From: Veillonella sp.
GTDB taxonomy: Bacteria > Bacillota > Negativicutes > Veillonellales > Veillonellaceae
DNA length: 19,958 bases
Direction of reading: 5' to 3'
Assembly: GCA_022737715.1 (NCBI GenBank)
Contig: JAIITD010000018.1
Coordinates: forward strand, 1-19,958
Under the pieces are notes generated by a model. The model did no database searches, was not told the DNA's origin, and was given only the letters and a program-made list of their open reading frames with translations. Numbering within the stretch: the first letter of the stretch is position 1; each line of letters begins with the position of its first letter. The position numbers and the translations under genes were made by a program. This document shows, piece by piece, positions 7,660 through 16,044 of this stretch.

Positions 7660-8769
7660 CTATTTCGCAATAGATAACGCTAACTCAGCAATATCATGAG
7701 CTGCATTTGGTTTTCCTAAACGTAAAGCACTAGCCCCCATTTGAGCTAACAATTCACGATTTGCCATAAACATTTCGATTTCACCAATCAAATCATGGCT
7801 CGTCAAAACCTTATCTACAATCATATGCGCAGCTCCTTCTTGTACGAAAATGCGCGCATTATACGTTTGATGATCTTCTGCAGCATAAGGATATGGCACC
7901 AATATAGATGGAATACCACGTACAGCTAATTCGGCAAGACCGATAGCACCAGATCTAAATACGGCCAAATCCGTAGCAGCTAGTGCCTTAGGCATATCAT
8001 GTAAATATGGCAAAATCAACGATGATTCACCCAAACCAGTGCCATCGTCAATTCCTAATTGCTCTAATACAGTATTATATTCCCCATTCCCTGTAATGTG
8101 TATCAACTTAATACCCGGTTTACCTTGGAAATGTTTATGTACATCTACCATGGCCGTATTAATAGTACGGGCACCACGAGAACCACCAGCAATAAGAACT
8201 GTAAATATATCATCAGACAGTCCAAAAAATTGCCGACCTTCTGCACGAGAATCTACGAGTACATCAGGACGCACTGGATTGCCTGTATATACGACGCTTT
8301 TCGCCTTGCTAAATGATTTTGCGGCTTCATTATAACCAACCGCGACAATATCAACAAAACGGCTCAAGATTTTATTCGTAATACCGGCAATAACATTTTG
8401 CTCTTGAATTAATGTAGGGATATTACGTAATGCTGCGGCCATTAAAATAGGACCACATACATAGCCACCTGTACCAATCACAACATCTGGTTTAAAATCC
8501 GAAATAATCGAATTGGCCTTTACAAGAGAAAGTGCTGTTTTCCCCATTGTTACCAATGTACCTAATGAAAGTTTACGTTGCAGACCTTGTACAGGTAATG
8601 TAACAAAGTCAATGTTCTCCTTCGGCACCAAATCAGCTTCTAAACCATGTTCTGTTCCCACATAGAGGACCTTAGCATCAGGTTGCTGTTTCATAATTTC
8701 CTTATATATCGTAATGGCTGGGTATATATGACCACCTGTGCCACCGCCAGAAATGATGATTCGTTTCAC
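7660..8769 (-). CDS. murG: UDP-N-acetylglucosamine--lipid I GlcNAc transferase MurG
   Basis: A GT28 glycosyltransferase on the inner face of the membrane that adds GlcNAc to lipid I, making lipid II. Its 369 residues contain the N-terminal GGGTGGHIYPA at 8-18, GTGGYVCGP at 99-107, IQEQN at 121-125, TGNPVR at 162-167, the inter-domain GGSRGA at 195-200 and the C-terminal RSGAIGLAEL acceptor/donor loop. Translation begins at GTG, four bases after the murD stop; AAGGGG about 8 bases upstream is the likely ribosome site, overlapping the end of murD. ftsW, which lies between murD and murG in many clusters, is absent, as there is no room for any gene. Confidence 0.97.
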   Translation of the reverse strand: MKRIIISGGGTGGHIYPAITIYKEIMKQQPDAKVLYVGTEHGLEADLVPKENIDFVTLPVQGLQRKLSLGTLVTMGKTALSLVKANSIISDFKPDVVIGTGGYVCGPILMAAALRNIPTLIQEQNVIAGITNKILSRFVDIVAVGYNEAAKSFSKAKSVVYTGNPVRPDVLVDSRAEGRQFFGLSDDIFTVLIAGGSRGARTINTAMVDVHKHFQGKPGIKLIHITGNGEYNTVLEQLGIDDGTGLGESSLILPYLHDMPKALAATDLAVFRSGAIGLAELAVRGIPSILVPYPYAAEDHQTYNARIFVQEGAAHMIVDKVLTSHDLIGEIEMFMANRELLAQMGASALRLGKPNAAHDIAELALSIAK

Positions 8770-8773
8770 GCCC

Positions 8774-10138
8774 TTAGCCCCTTTCCTCTAATTCTTTAAC
8801 ACAGTTTTTAAAATCGTCGCCTCGTTCTTCAAAGCAACTATACCAGTCAAAGCTAGAACATGCTGGTGAAAGCAACACAATATCTCCAGCTTTTGCTAAT
8901 TGATACCCTAATGCAACAGCTTCTTTCATAGACTGTGCACGATGAATATTTTGAACGCCCATTTTTACAGCAACAGATTCAAAACGATCTGCTGCTTCCC
9001 CCATAAAAATGACCTCTTTAGTATGTGCTTTTACAACATTCATAAAGTCTTCTAACGGCGTCATCTTATCATGGCCACCAGCCAATAAAATAACAGGTTT
9101 ATCAAAGGCATCTAAAGCTTTCACTACAGAGTCTGTATTAGTAGCCTTAGAATCATTATAGAATGTTACATCATGGAATGTTGTGACCCGTTCCAATCTG
9201 TGTTCTACACCATGAAATTCTTCAATAGTATGTTTAATATGCTCTGCCTCTACACCCAAAGCGTATGTTAAAGCAATTACAGCCAATATATTTTCAATGT
9301 TATGAGAACCCTTAATATGGATATGTTCTGTATCAATAACAGGAATAGCCTTGCCATCTGATACAGCATAGCATGTATTGCCTTCAAAATACGCACCGTT
9401 ATCAACCTTATGATATTGGCTAATGCTAAGAATTGTACTGTGAGCATCTTGTTTCATAGCCGCCACAATAGGGTCATCATCATTGAGGACAACAAAATTA
9501 CCAGCAGTTTGATTCATAAAAATACGAGCTTTAGCCGCTGCATAGTTTTCCATTGTCTTATGACGCGCCAAATGATCGGGCGTGACATTTAATACAATAG
9601 CCCCTAATGGACAAAAGGACTTGATTGTTTCTAATTGATAGCTAGATAGTTCAGCTACTAAATAACCACCTTCTGGCATATGATACGCAGCTTCACTTAG
9701 GGAATCACCGATATTCCCGCCCACCTTGACAGGAAGGCCAGTAGATTCCATAACTTGCGTTAATAGAGTGGTTGTGGTGGTCTTACCATTTGTGCCAGTA
9801 ACACCTAAAATAGGAGATTTGCAAACATCATAAGCAAGCTCTACTTCGCTTACTACATCAATCTTACGATGCAAAGCCTCTTGTACGATTGGAATGGATA
9901 AGGCAATGCCCGGAGAAATGATAATACGATCTACACCATCAAGTAAGCTATTATCTTGTCGCCCCGTAATGATAGTTACACCAGCATCTTCCAATCGTTT
10001 ACACGTAGATGGTTCAAAATCTACTGGTTTATAATCATTTAAAACTACATTTGCATGTAACTGTGCCAATACCCATGCGGCACCAATTCCACTGGAACCA
10101 GCACCTAGAACAAGAATATTTTTCTCTCCATAATCCAT
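8774..10138 (-). CDS. murD: UDP-N-acetylmuramoylalanine--D-glutamate ligase MurD
   Basis: It adds D-glutamate to UDP-MurNAc-L-Ala. The 454-residue chain shows the Mur-ligase landmarks: an N-terminal Rossmann-like LVLGAGSSGIGA at 9-20, the P-loop TGTNGKTTTTT at 114-124, ELSSYQLE at 163-170, LNVTPDHLARH at 183-193, EHRLE at 312-316 and NDSKATNTDS at 328-337. The ATG has AGGTGAT a few bases upstream. It is preceded by a 126-base gap, the largest inside the cluster. That gap holds two inverted repeats and a good promoter match, so expression of murD and the genes after it may be partly independent of mraZ. Confidence 0.97.
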   Translation of the reverse strand: MDYGEKNILVLGAGSSGIGAAWVLAQLHANVVLNDYKPVDFEPSTCKRLEDAGVTIITGRQDNSLLDGVDRIIISPGIALSIPIVQEALHRKIDVVSEVELAYDVCKSPILGVTGTNGKTTTTTLLTQVMESTGLPVKVGGNIGDSLSEAAYHMPEGGYLVAELSSYQLETIKSFCPLGAIVLNVTPDHLARHKTMENYAAAKARIFMNQTAGNFVVLNDDDPIVAAMKQDAHSTILSISQYHKVDNGAYFEGNTCYAVSDGKAIPVIDTEHIHIKGSHNIENILAVIALTYALGVEAEHIKHTIEEFHGVEHRLERVTTFHDVTFYNDSKATNTDSVVKALDAFDKPVILLAGGHDKMTPLEDFMNVVKAHTKEVIFMGEAADRFESVAVKMGVQNIHRAQSMKEAVALGYQLAKAGDIVLLSPACSSFDWYSCFEERGDDFKNCVKELEERG

Positions 10139-10181
10139 TTATATCACCTAAATCACTAAGCACGAAAATTTTTTATCTCAT

Positions 10182-10211
10182 CTTATAAGAATACCATTAA
10201 ATGCCCTTCAA
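10182..10211 (-). promoter_or_regulatory. Candidate internal promoter in front of murD
   Basis: On the minus strand TTGAAG (10206-10211), an 18-base spacer and TATAAG (10182-10187) lie in the mraY-murD gap, with four and five consensus matches. Transcription would begin about 40 bases before the murD ATG. Confidence 0.4.
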
Positions 10212-10236
10212 GTTAAGTATTTTCACGTATTTAACT
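10211..10236. repeat. Inverted repeat just upstream of the murD promoter candidate
   Basis: AGTTAAGTA (10211-10219) and TATTTAACT (10228-10236) form a 9-base inverted repeat with one non-Watson-Crick position and an 8-base centre. Its edge touches the proposed -35 box, so it could be an operator or a weak RNA hairpin. Confidence 0.4.
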
Positions 10237-10247
10237 ATCAATTTACA

Positions 10248-10266
10248 AATATAAGGTTCTTATATT
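10248..10266. repeat. Perfect inverted repeat at the mraY stop codon
   Basis: AATATAAG (10248-10255), a GTT loop and CTTATATT (10259-10266) make a perfect 8-base stem overlapping the mraY stop codon. No T-run follows on the minus strand, so it is not a classical terminator; RNA processing or protection of the upstream transcript is possible. Confidence 0.4.
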
Positions 10267-11251
10267 AAATAGTTACAGTTGCAAGTATAACACCTAACAC
10301 AGCTAGAACTGCGCCACCGAACCAGAAACGATTAACTACAGTTTGTTCAGACCATCCGGATAATTCAAAATGATGGTGAATTGGACTCATCTTAAATACG
10401 CGCACGCCTCGTGTTTTAAAAGAAATGACCTGAATGATAACAGACAAGGCTTCCATTACGAAAATACCGCCAATCACTACGAGTAATAATTCTGTTTTAG
10501 TTAAAATAGCCATGCCTGCAAATGCGCCACCAAGAGCCAAAGAACCTGTATCGCCCATGAATACCTTTGCTGGATTAATATTAAATACCAAGAATCCTAA
10601 ACATACAGCTGTTACAATAGCGCCAAAGAAAGCTACGCTTTCAGCAGCCACAGAACTTTCAGTGGAATAAATCATCAAGCCGATTACAGAAAACGCTATC
10701 GCTGCTACAGCGGATGTACCAGATGCTAAACCATCTAGACCATCCGTTAGATTAACAGCATTAGTAGCACCTACAATGATTAAGAAAGCCAAAATATAAT
10801 AGGCAAATCCCAATTGAACATGTGCATCTATAACTGGTATCCATAATGTTGTAGGAATAACCATAATTTCAGTAATACAATAACAGAATACAGCAGCCAA
10901 AATAAATTGGCCCAATAATTTTTGTTTTGCTGTTAAGCCAAGATTACGTTTTTTAACAGCTTTTACAAAGTCATCAAAGAAGCCGAGCAAACAATGACCA
11001 AGTGTAAGGAATAGCAACATACCTGTCGCCACATTCCATGGTGCAAAAATAGCCACACCGATCGTGAGAGCTACCATCATAAACGCACCACCCATAGTTG
11101 GTGTGCCAGCCTTAGCTTGATGGCTTTCAGGACCTTCCTCACGTATGCTTTGTTGAGCATGCAAAGATTTAAGCATAGGAATACCAATCTTGCCCAATAC
11201 TAATGTAATTATAAATGTCACTACAAATGCTAATAGAATGTGGTAAATCAT
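10265..11251 (-). CDS. mraY: Phospho-N-acetylmuramoyl-pentapeptide-transferase MraY
   Basis: An integral membrane enzyme that transfers phospho-MurNAc-pentapeptide to undecaprenyl phosphate, forming lipid I. Its 328 residues show many hydrophobic segments and the catalytic acidic motifs: FFDDFVK at 91-97 (Asp93, Asp94), NLTDGLDGL at 167-175 and MGDTGS at 232-237 (Asp234). The family-specific HHHFE is at 292-296 near the C terminus. The ribosome site AGGGGAG lies just before the ATG. A GC-richer hairpin lies between murF and mraY, and an AT-rich gap follows before murD. Confidence 0.98.
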   Translation of the reverse strand: MIYHILLAFVVTFIITLVLGKIGIPMLKSLHAQQSIREEGPESHQAKAGTPTMGGAFMMVALTIGVAIFAPWNVATGMLLFLTLGHCLLGFFDDFVKAVKKRNLGLTAKQKLLGQFILAAVFCYCITEIMVIPTTLWIPVIDAHVQLGFAYYILAFLIIVGATNAVNLTDGLDGLASGTSAVAAIAFSVIGLMIYSTESSVAAESVAFFGAIVTAVCLGFLVFNINPAKVFMGDTGSLALGGAFAGMAILTKTELLLVVIGGIFVMEALSVIIQVISFKTRGVRVFKMSPIHHHFELSGWSEQTVVNRFWFGGAVLAVLGVILATVTI

Positions 11252-11282
11252 ATTACTCCCCTATTCTCTAATAACGGCCAAT

Positions 11283-11304
11283 ACGGCTAGAAGAATCTAG
11301 CCGT
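11283..11304. repeat. Intercistronic hairpin between murF and mraY
   Basis: ACGGCTAGA, a 4-base loop and TCTAGCCGT form a perfect 9-base stem in the 61-base gap between murF and mraY. No T-run follows it on the minus strand, so it is unlikely to terminate fully. It may be an RNA processing or pausing element about 32 bases ahead of the mraY start. Confidence 0.5.
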
Positions 11305-11312
11305 TATAACCT

Positions 11313-12671
11313 CTATTCACGTTCTTTTAATTCCTCTACAACACGTTCCATTCGAAGACCTCTGGAACCTTTTACCAAAATAACATCGCCCTTTTCACGA
11401 ATGTCATTGTAGGCATTTGCCATTTCGAGATGACTATTACAACGATGTACCTCTAAACCTGCTAATTTCGCTTCTTTAGCAATGAAATTTGCCGCTTCAC
11501 CAAAGGTGAATACAACGCTATAGCCTTCTTCAGCCAATAATCTGCCAACTTGGCGATGGCCTTCCTCCGTAAAATCACCTAGTTCAAGCATATCGCCGAG
11601 CATAGCAATTTTACGTTTACCTTCCAATTGACCCAATGCTTTGATGGACTCACTCATAGAAGAAGGATTGGCATTATACGCATCATTGAGAATAACAATA
11701 TCTTCAAATGCTACAATTTCTTGACGCATAGGTGTGCCTGTAAAATCACTAAGACCTTTTTTAATCTTACTAGATTTAACGCCTAACACACGACCTGCAG
11801 CAATAGCAGCCAATGCATCATACACATTATGTTCACCAATCATAGGCAAAAATACGTCAAATACTTCGTCATAACATTTGCAGGTAAACTTAATGCCATC
11901 CTTTTTATAGCGTAAATGACTGCCAATTACCGTAGCATTACTATGAATACCGTAGGTAACAGTTTTTCCTTTTGCAATGGAACTCATGGCCTTTACGAAA
12001 TGATCATCTTCATTTAGAATCGCCACACTATCGGGACCTAAGCATCTAATCAATTCGCCCTTTGCTTCAGCAATGGCTTCTTGTGAACCCAACAATTCAA
12101 TATGACTAGTTCCTACATTTGTAATGATACCAATGGTAGGTTCTGCAATAAGGGCCAACTCTTCAATTTGACCTAATCCACGCATCCCCATTTCCACAAC
12201 ACAGGCTTCGTGTTCTGGTGAAAGTTGCAATAATGTTTTTGGTAAACCAATTTCATTATTAAAGTTCTTTTCTGTTTTTAAAACATTAAACTCAGTGCTC
12301 AGAACAGCAGCTACCATTTCTTTTGTCGTCGTCTTACCAGATGAACCAGTAATGGCTACCACAGGAATTTGAAAACGTCGTCTATGAAAGTTCGCTAAGT
12401 CTTGGTATGCCTTTAGCGTGTTTTTCACTTCCACGCAAATAATGCCATCTACACTGCGTCCCTTTTCAACGATTGCAGCAGTAGCCCCTTTTTCGATGGC
12501 TGTTTTAATAAAATCATGACCATCAAATGTATCGCCTTTCAAGGCTACAAATACATATCCCGCTTCAATCGTACGCGTATCAGTAGATATATCTTTAAAT
12601 TGTAAACTTACATCGCCCTTACATGTGCCACTAGTAGCATCAATTATTTCTTGTAATGTAAATTCTGCCAT
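11313..12671 (-). CDS. murF: UDP-N-acetylmuramoyl-tripeptide--D-alanyl-D-alanine ligase MurF
   Basis: It adds the D-Ala-D-Ala made by Ddl to the UDP-MurNAc-tripeptide, completing the soluble precursor. Counted from the chosen start there are 452 residues, with DTRTIEAGYVFVALKG at 31-46, P-loop TGSSGKTTTK at 108-117, KNFNNEIGLP at 135-144 and EMGMRGLGQIE at 160-170. The reading frame is open to an upstream ATG at 12731, but that would overlap murE by 59 bases and add a 20-residue basic leader. The ATG at 12671 lies one base after the murE stop, has AAGGAG 7 bases upstream, and opens with MAEFTLQEI as MurF proteins do, so it is preferred. Coupling with murE is likely. Confidence 0.97.
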   Translation of the reverse strand: MAEFTLQEIIDATSGTCKGDVSLQFKDISTDTRTIEAGYVFVALKGDTFDGHDFIKTAIEKGATAAIVEKGRSVDGIICVEVKNTLKAYQDLANFHRRRFQIPVVAITGSSGKTTTKEMVAAVLSTEFNVLKTEKNFNNEIGLPKTLLQLSPEHEACVVEMGMRGLGQIEELALIAEPTIGIITNVGTSHIELLGSQEAIAEAKGELIRCLGPDSVAILNEDDHFVKAMSSIAKGKTVTYGIHSNATVIGSHLRYKKDGIKFTCKCYDEVFDVFLPMIGEHNVYDALAAIAAGRVLGVKSSKIKKGLSDFTGTPMRQEIVAFEDIVILNDAYNANPSSMSESIKALGQLEGKRKIAMLGDMLELGDFTEEGHRQVGRLLAEEGYSVVFTFGEAANFIAKEAKLAGLEVHRCNSHLEMANAYNDIREKGDVILVKGSRGLRMERVVEELKERE

Positions 12672-12672
12672 A

Positions 12673-14157
12673 TTAGATCTCCTTAAGAGCTTTTCGAGCC
12701 TCTTCTCGGTCATCAAAATGAATTGTTTCATTTTTTAATATTTGATAATTTTCATGACCCTTACCAGCGATAATAACAATATCACCAGCTTTTGCATCAT
12801 GAATTGCATGATTAATTGCTTCTCTACGATCCACAATTACCTCATAAGAAGTACCATCGCGAAGTGCTTCTTTTACACCCACTTCAACATCCTTAACAAT
12901 TTGTACAGGATCTTCAGTACGTGGATTATCGGATGTTACATAAATCTTATCACCGTACTCTGCGGCAATACGGCCCATAATTGGACGTTTTGTAGCATCG
13001 CGGTCGCCACCGCAACCAAATACGATAATGATACGATTTTCTTTAATTGCCTTTGCAGTTTCTAAAATATTTTGCAAACCATCCGGTGTATGAGCATAGT
13101 CGACAACAACGGCAAAATCTTGCCCTTCTTCGATTAATTCAAAACGCCCAGGAACGGAACTAAAGGTTTTTAACGCCGTATCAATCGCTTCCATGGAGAT
13201 GCCTTCTTGTAGACAAGCTCCAATGGCAGCCAATGTATTATACACATTAAATAATCCTGTTGTATTCATCGATACAGGGTAGCTTTCACCCTTATAATTC
13301 ACAGTATACTGGCTATTCTTAGTAGACATATGAACATCTGATGCATTCAATGTGCCCTTGCCTAATGTACTATACGTAATTGTTGGAGCCGTAGTTTTTT
13401 CCATAACGCGATGACCATAGGAATCATCGATATTAATAACAGCACCTTTATTATCTTTAACTTGATTAGGCGCACTAACTTGTTCAAATAATTTGCATTT
13501 AGCGGCCAAATAATTTTCAAATGTTTTATGGAAATCCAAGTGATCTTGCGTCAAATTCGTAAATACTGCCGTATCAAATTCAACACCACTAACACGGCCG
13601 AGTGCCAATGCATGAGAAGATACTTCCATTACACAGTATTCCACATTTTCTTGAACCATTTGATGCAAAATATGCTGTAAATCAACAACATCTGGTGTCG
13701 TATTATGAATTGGGTAACGCGTATCACCAATCATGATATGGACAGTACCGATAACCCCTACCTTATGGCCTTGCGCCTTAAGGATATGGCGAATCATATG
13801 TGTGGTGGTCGTCTTACCATTTGTACCTGTAACACCAACCATACGCATGCGATTAGCTGGGTAATCAAAGAAATATGGAACACAGGCCATCATAGCTTGA
13901 CGTGTATCAGCAACGGTGATGACACATACATCATCAGGAACAGTAACCGGTTTTGATACGATAACGGCAACAGCACCGGCTGCAGCCGCTTTATCGATAT
14001 AATTGTGCCCATCAACTGTGGCCCCATCAAGAGCAATGAATAAACTATTCGGTTTTACTGCTCTGGAATCAGCTGTAATATCTTGAATAGATACATTTTG
14101 ATTACCTTGTACTTGTTGTACATCTAACGTACTAATAATATCTTTTAAGGTTTTCAT
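12673..14157 (-). CDS. murE: UDP-N-acetylmuramoyl-L-alanyl-D-glutamate--2,6-diaminopimelate ligase MurE
   Basis: It adds the third stem-peptide residue. The 494 residues include DSR at 30-32, the P-loop VTGTNGKTTTT at 109-119, MEVSSHAL at 177-184, the region of the carbamylated lysine (AAKCKLF, about 218-224), VVDYAHTPDGL at 351-361, and the specificity motif DNPR at 410-413. By family knowledge DNPR selects meso-diaminopimelate rather than lysine, fitting a diderm Firmicute. GAGGAG lies about 8 bases before the ATG. A hairpin that could attenuate transcription lies in the 58-base gap after ftsL. A ftsI/pbpB or spoVD gene, usually found in this position, is missing. Confidence 0.98.
   Translation of the reverse strand: MKTLKDIISTLDVQQVQGNQNVSIQDITADSRAVKPNSLFIALDGATVDGHNYIDKAAAAGAVAVIVSKPVTVPDDVCVITVADTRQAMMACVPYFFDYPANRMRMVGVTGTNGKTTTTHMIRHILKAQGHKVGVIGTVHIMIGDTRYPIHNTTPDVVDLQHILHQMVQENVEYCVMEVSSHALALGRVSGVEFDTAVFTNLTQDHLDFHKTFENYLAAKCKLFEQVSAPNQVKDNKGAVINIDDSYGHRVMEKTTAPTITYSTLGKGTLNASDVHMSTKNSQYTVNYKGESYPVSMNTTGLFNVYNTLAAIGACLQEGISMEAIDTALKTFSSVPGRFELIEEGQDFAVVVDYAHTPDGLQNILETAKAIKENRIIIVFGCGGDRDATKRPIMGRIAAEYGDKIYVTSDNPRTEDPVQIVKDVEVGVKEALRDGTSYEVIVDRREAINHAIHDAKAGDIVIIAGKGHENYQILKNETIHFDDREEARKALKEI
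12679..12684 (-). promoter_or_regulatory. Ribosome binding site that sets the murF start
   Basis: AAGGAG inside the last codons of murE lies 7 bases before the ATG at 12669-12671. It decides in favour of a non-overlapping murF start. Confidence 0.75.
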
Positions 14158-14185
14158 ACTACATTCTCCTCTATATACGCAAATT

Positions 14186-14209
14186 AAAGCAGCCCATAAG
14201 AGCTGCTTT
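14186..14209. terminator. Hairpin between ftsL and murE, possible attenuator or weak terminator
   Basis: AAAGCAGC, an 8-base loop and GCTGCTTT form a perfect 8-base stem. On the minus strand it is followed by AATTTG, a poor T-run; on the plus strand by TTTGCC after the stem. It starts about 30 bases after the murE start region and ends next to the ftsL stop. Partial termination inside the operon is possible but unproven. Confidence 0.4.
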
Positions 14210-14215
14210 TGCCTG

Positions 14216-14620
14216 CTAATCTATAATTTGCTGTTTCGTTTGTACATTGCGTTCTGAAGTCGTACTTTTAGTGCTATACACAAAGGAATCAGGCAAAACC
14301 ATCCCCAATTGTTCTTCCGCAATTTTTTGAATGCGTACTGGAGATTTCAAGGATGCCACCTCTACATCAAGGGTATCATTATCCTTTGCTAATTGTACTA
14401 CAGTTTGTTGTGTTTTAACTACTTCATAACCTAATTTTGTAGTATATGCATTCATAGCCATCATAATCATCAAAAAACCAACAAGGATTGCTATACCTTG
14501 AATGATTTGTCTCATCAATGGACTAATATCAAAAACAACACTAGCTCTCGCTTTTTTCGCTTGTACACCTAGCAACACATCACGTTTAACGTGGCCCACA
14601 ACAGCCTTTCTCGCTAACAT
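14216..14620 (-). CDS. ftsL: Cell division protein FtsL
   Basis: A small bitopic divisome protein that pairs with a FtsB/DivIC partner and FtsQ to activate septal synthesis. Counted from the chosen start there are 134 residues: a basic cytoplasmic tail (MLARKAVVGHVKRD onward), a membrane segment at about 38-57 (RQIIQGIAILVGFLMIMMAM), then a coiled coil with the family end motif LKSPVRIQKIAEEQLGM at 91-107. The frame also opens at a TTG at 14638, but the ATG at 14620 has GGAAGGGG eight bases upstream and is preferred. It follows rsmH closely, as in most dcw clusters. Sequence conservation in FtsL is low; position plus topology plus end motif make the call secure. Confidence 0.9.
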   Translation of the reverse strand: MLARKAVVGHVKRDVLLGVQAKKARASVVFDISPLMRQIIQGIAILVGFLMIMMAMNAYTTKLGYEVVKTQQTVVQLAKDNDTLDVEVASLKSPVRIQKIAEEQLGMVLPDSFVYSTKSTTSERNVQTKQQIID

Positions 14621-14628
14621 TAAAATAA

Positions 14629-14636
14629 CCCCTTCC
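14629..14636 (-). promoter_or_regulatory. Ribosome binding site that sets the ftsL start
   Basis: GGAAGGGG lies eight bases before the ATG at 14618-14620 and overlaps the first base of the alternative upstream TTG, supporting the shorter FtsL. Confidence 0.6.
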
Positions 14637-14640
14637 AATA

Positions 14641-15573
14641 CTACAATTTAATCCCTACTCTAAGTTTTGCACTTCTAGAACGAGGATTCATTTCTACTTC
14701 CCCTGTACTAGGCTCAATGGCCTTATTTTTAGCCTTAAGAACAGCCTTATGATGACATACACATACTGGTAATTCTGGTGGACAAATACAAGCTGTACTT
14801 AGCTCTTTAAATGTTTGTTTTGTGATGCGATCCTCTAAGGAATGGAATGTAATAACACCAATTCTCCCCTTTGGCTTCAACATACTCACAGCATCTACAA
14901 AACTATCATGCAAAATAGCAAGTTCTCGATTCACTTCAATGCGTATCGCTTGAAATGTACGTTTTGCAGGATGTGGACCATCCTGTCTTGCTTTTGCCGG
15001 TATAGCTTTTTTTATAATTGACACCAATTCGCCAGTAGTGGTAATTCTCTTTTCATTACGGGCTGTCACGATAAATTCAACAATACGTTTAGCCCAACGT
15101 TCTTCACCGTAATCACGGATAATCTGTAATAATTTATCAGATTCATATTCATTCACGACGATTTCCGCAGTAATAGGTGCCTCTTTGTCCATACGCATAT
15201 CAAGAGGACCATCATTCATATACGAAAACCCGCGTTCCGGTGTATCTAATTGATAACTAGAAACACCTAAGTCGAATATAAATCCATCAACTTCATAAAT
15301 ACCTTGCTCTTCTAAAGCATGTTTTAAATCCGAAAAATTTGTAGGTATCGTCATCACCTGACAAGTTAAATCAGACAAGCGTTGTCTCGCTACCGCTAAG
15401 GCATCTTCATCTTGATCTAAACCAATAATCATGCCTTGTGAGCTCAATCGTTCACCTACGGCATGAGCGTGACCAGCGCCACCTAAGGTACAGTCAACAT
15501 AGATACCATCAGGATTGGTAACAACAGAATCCACCGTTTCATTCAACAGCACACTGACATGATTAAATTCCAC
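14641..15573 (-). CDS. rsmH: 16S rRNA (cytosine-1402-N4)-methyltransferase RsmH (MraW)
   Basis: An S-adenosylmethionine-dependent methyltransferase that modifies C1402 in the ribosomal decoding centre. Its 310 residues match the family, with the SAM-binding CTLGGAGHA at 28-36, GLDQDEDAL at 51-59, FDLGVSSYQLD at 100-110, DMRMD at 125-129, HPAKRTFQAIRIEVN at 201-215, FHSLEDR at 243-249 and the terminal NPRSRSAKLR at 296-305. Four cysteines (262, 264, 271, 273) cluster in the CICPPELPVCVC segment. Translation begins at GTG; the AGGAGG 5 bases upstream overlaps the mraZ stop codon, so the two genes are tightly coupled. Confidence 0.98.
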   Translation of the reverse strand: MEFNHVSVLLNETVDSVVTNPDGIYVDCTLGGAGHAHAVGERLSSQGMIIGLDQDEDALAVARQRLSDLTCQVMTIPTNFSDLKHALEEQGIYEVDGFIFDLGVSSYQLDTPERGFSYMNDGPLDMRMDKEAPITAEIVVNEYESDKLLQIIRDYGEERWAKRIVEFIVTARNEKRITTTGELVSIIKKAIPAKARQDGPHPAKRTFQAIRIEVNRELAILHDSFVDAVSMLKPKGRIGVITFHSLEDRITKQTFKELSTACICPPELPVCVCHHKAVLKAKNKAIEPSTGEVEMNPRSRSAKLRVGIKL

Positions 15574-15582
15574 GATAGCCTC

Positions 15583-16014
15583 CTACAACACAATGCCTTC
15601 TAATCCTTCAGCCAAGGATTCTACACTGTCAGCCACTTCCGCATCATATGCATCAAAGCGTTCGCGGCTCCAAATTTCAACCTTATCACCAGTACCAATA
15701 ATAACCGCATCCTTTTGTAGCTCAGCATGCTCACGAAGGGCGCTTGGCACCAAAATTCGGCCTTGTTTATCAAATTCAAGTTCTGCGGCACTACCAAAGT
15801 AAAACCGTTTGATTGCACGCGCATTTGCTTTATTAGATGGTAATGATTGTAATGTTTTTGAAAGTTGCTCCCAACTTTCGGCAGTATATATAGCGATGCA
15901 ATTATCGAGACCTTTTGAAAGTACACAGTGATCACCTAGTTGTTCACGTATTTTGGCAGGTATAATCAACCGTCCTTTTGCATCTATAGTGTGATTATAT
16001 TCACCCATGAACAT
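15583..16014 (-). CDS. mraZ: Transcriptional regulator MraZ
   Basis: A DNA-binding protein of the AbrB/SpoVT superfamily and usual first gene of the dcw cluster; family members form rings and bind short direct repeats upstream of their own gene. Its 143 residues hold two MraZ half-domains, each with the D-x-x-G-R signature: DAKGR at 11-15 followed by LIIPAKIRE, and DKQGR at 82-86 followed by ILVPSALRE. The start MFMGEY is canonical; GGTGA a few bases upstream is a weak ribosome site. It lies just after the promoter at 16059-16087 and the GTGG boxes at 16045-16078, so autoregulation of mraZ and the downstream cluster is the obvious inference. Confidence 0.97.
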   Translation of the reverse strand: MFMGEYNHTIDAKGRLIIPAKIREQLGDHCVLSKGLDNCIAIYTAESWEQLSKTLQSLPSNKANARAIKRFYFGSAAELEFDKQGRILVPSALREHAELQKDAVIIGTGDKVEIWSRERFDAYDAEVADSVESLAEGLEGIVL

Positions 16015-16044
16015 CTAACATCACCGCCTTACAATCCTCATTCA

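Noticed and set aside
12672..12731. Upstream murF start at 12731
   Set aside because: It would overlap murE by 59 bases and lacks a ribosome site, whereas AAGGAG precedes the ATG at 12671.
14621..14638. TTG start of ftsL at 14638
   Set aside because: The GGAAGGGG element overlaps this codon and is correctly spaced for the ATG at 14620.
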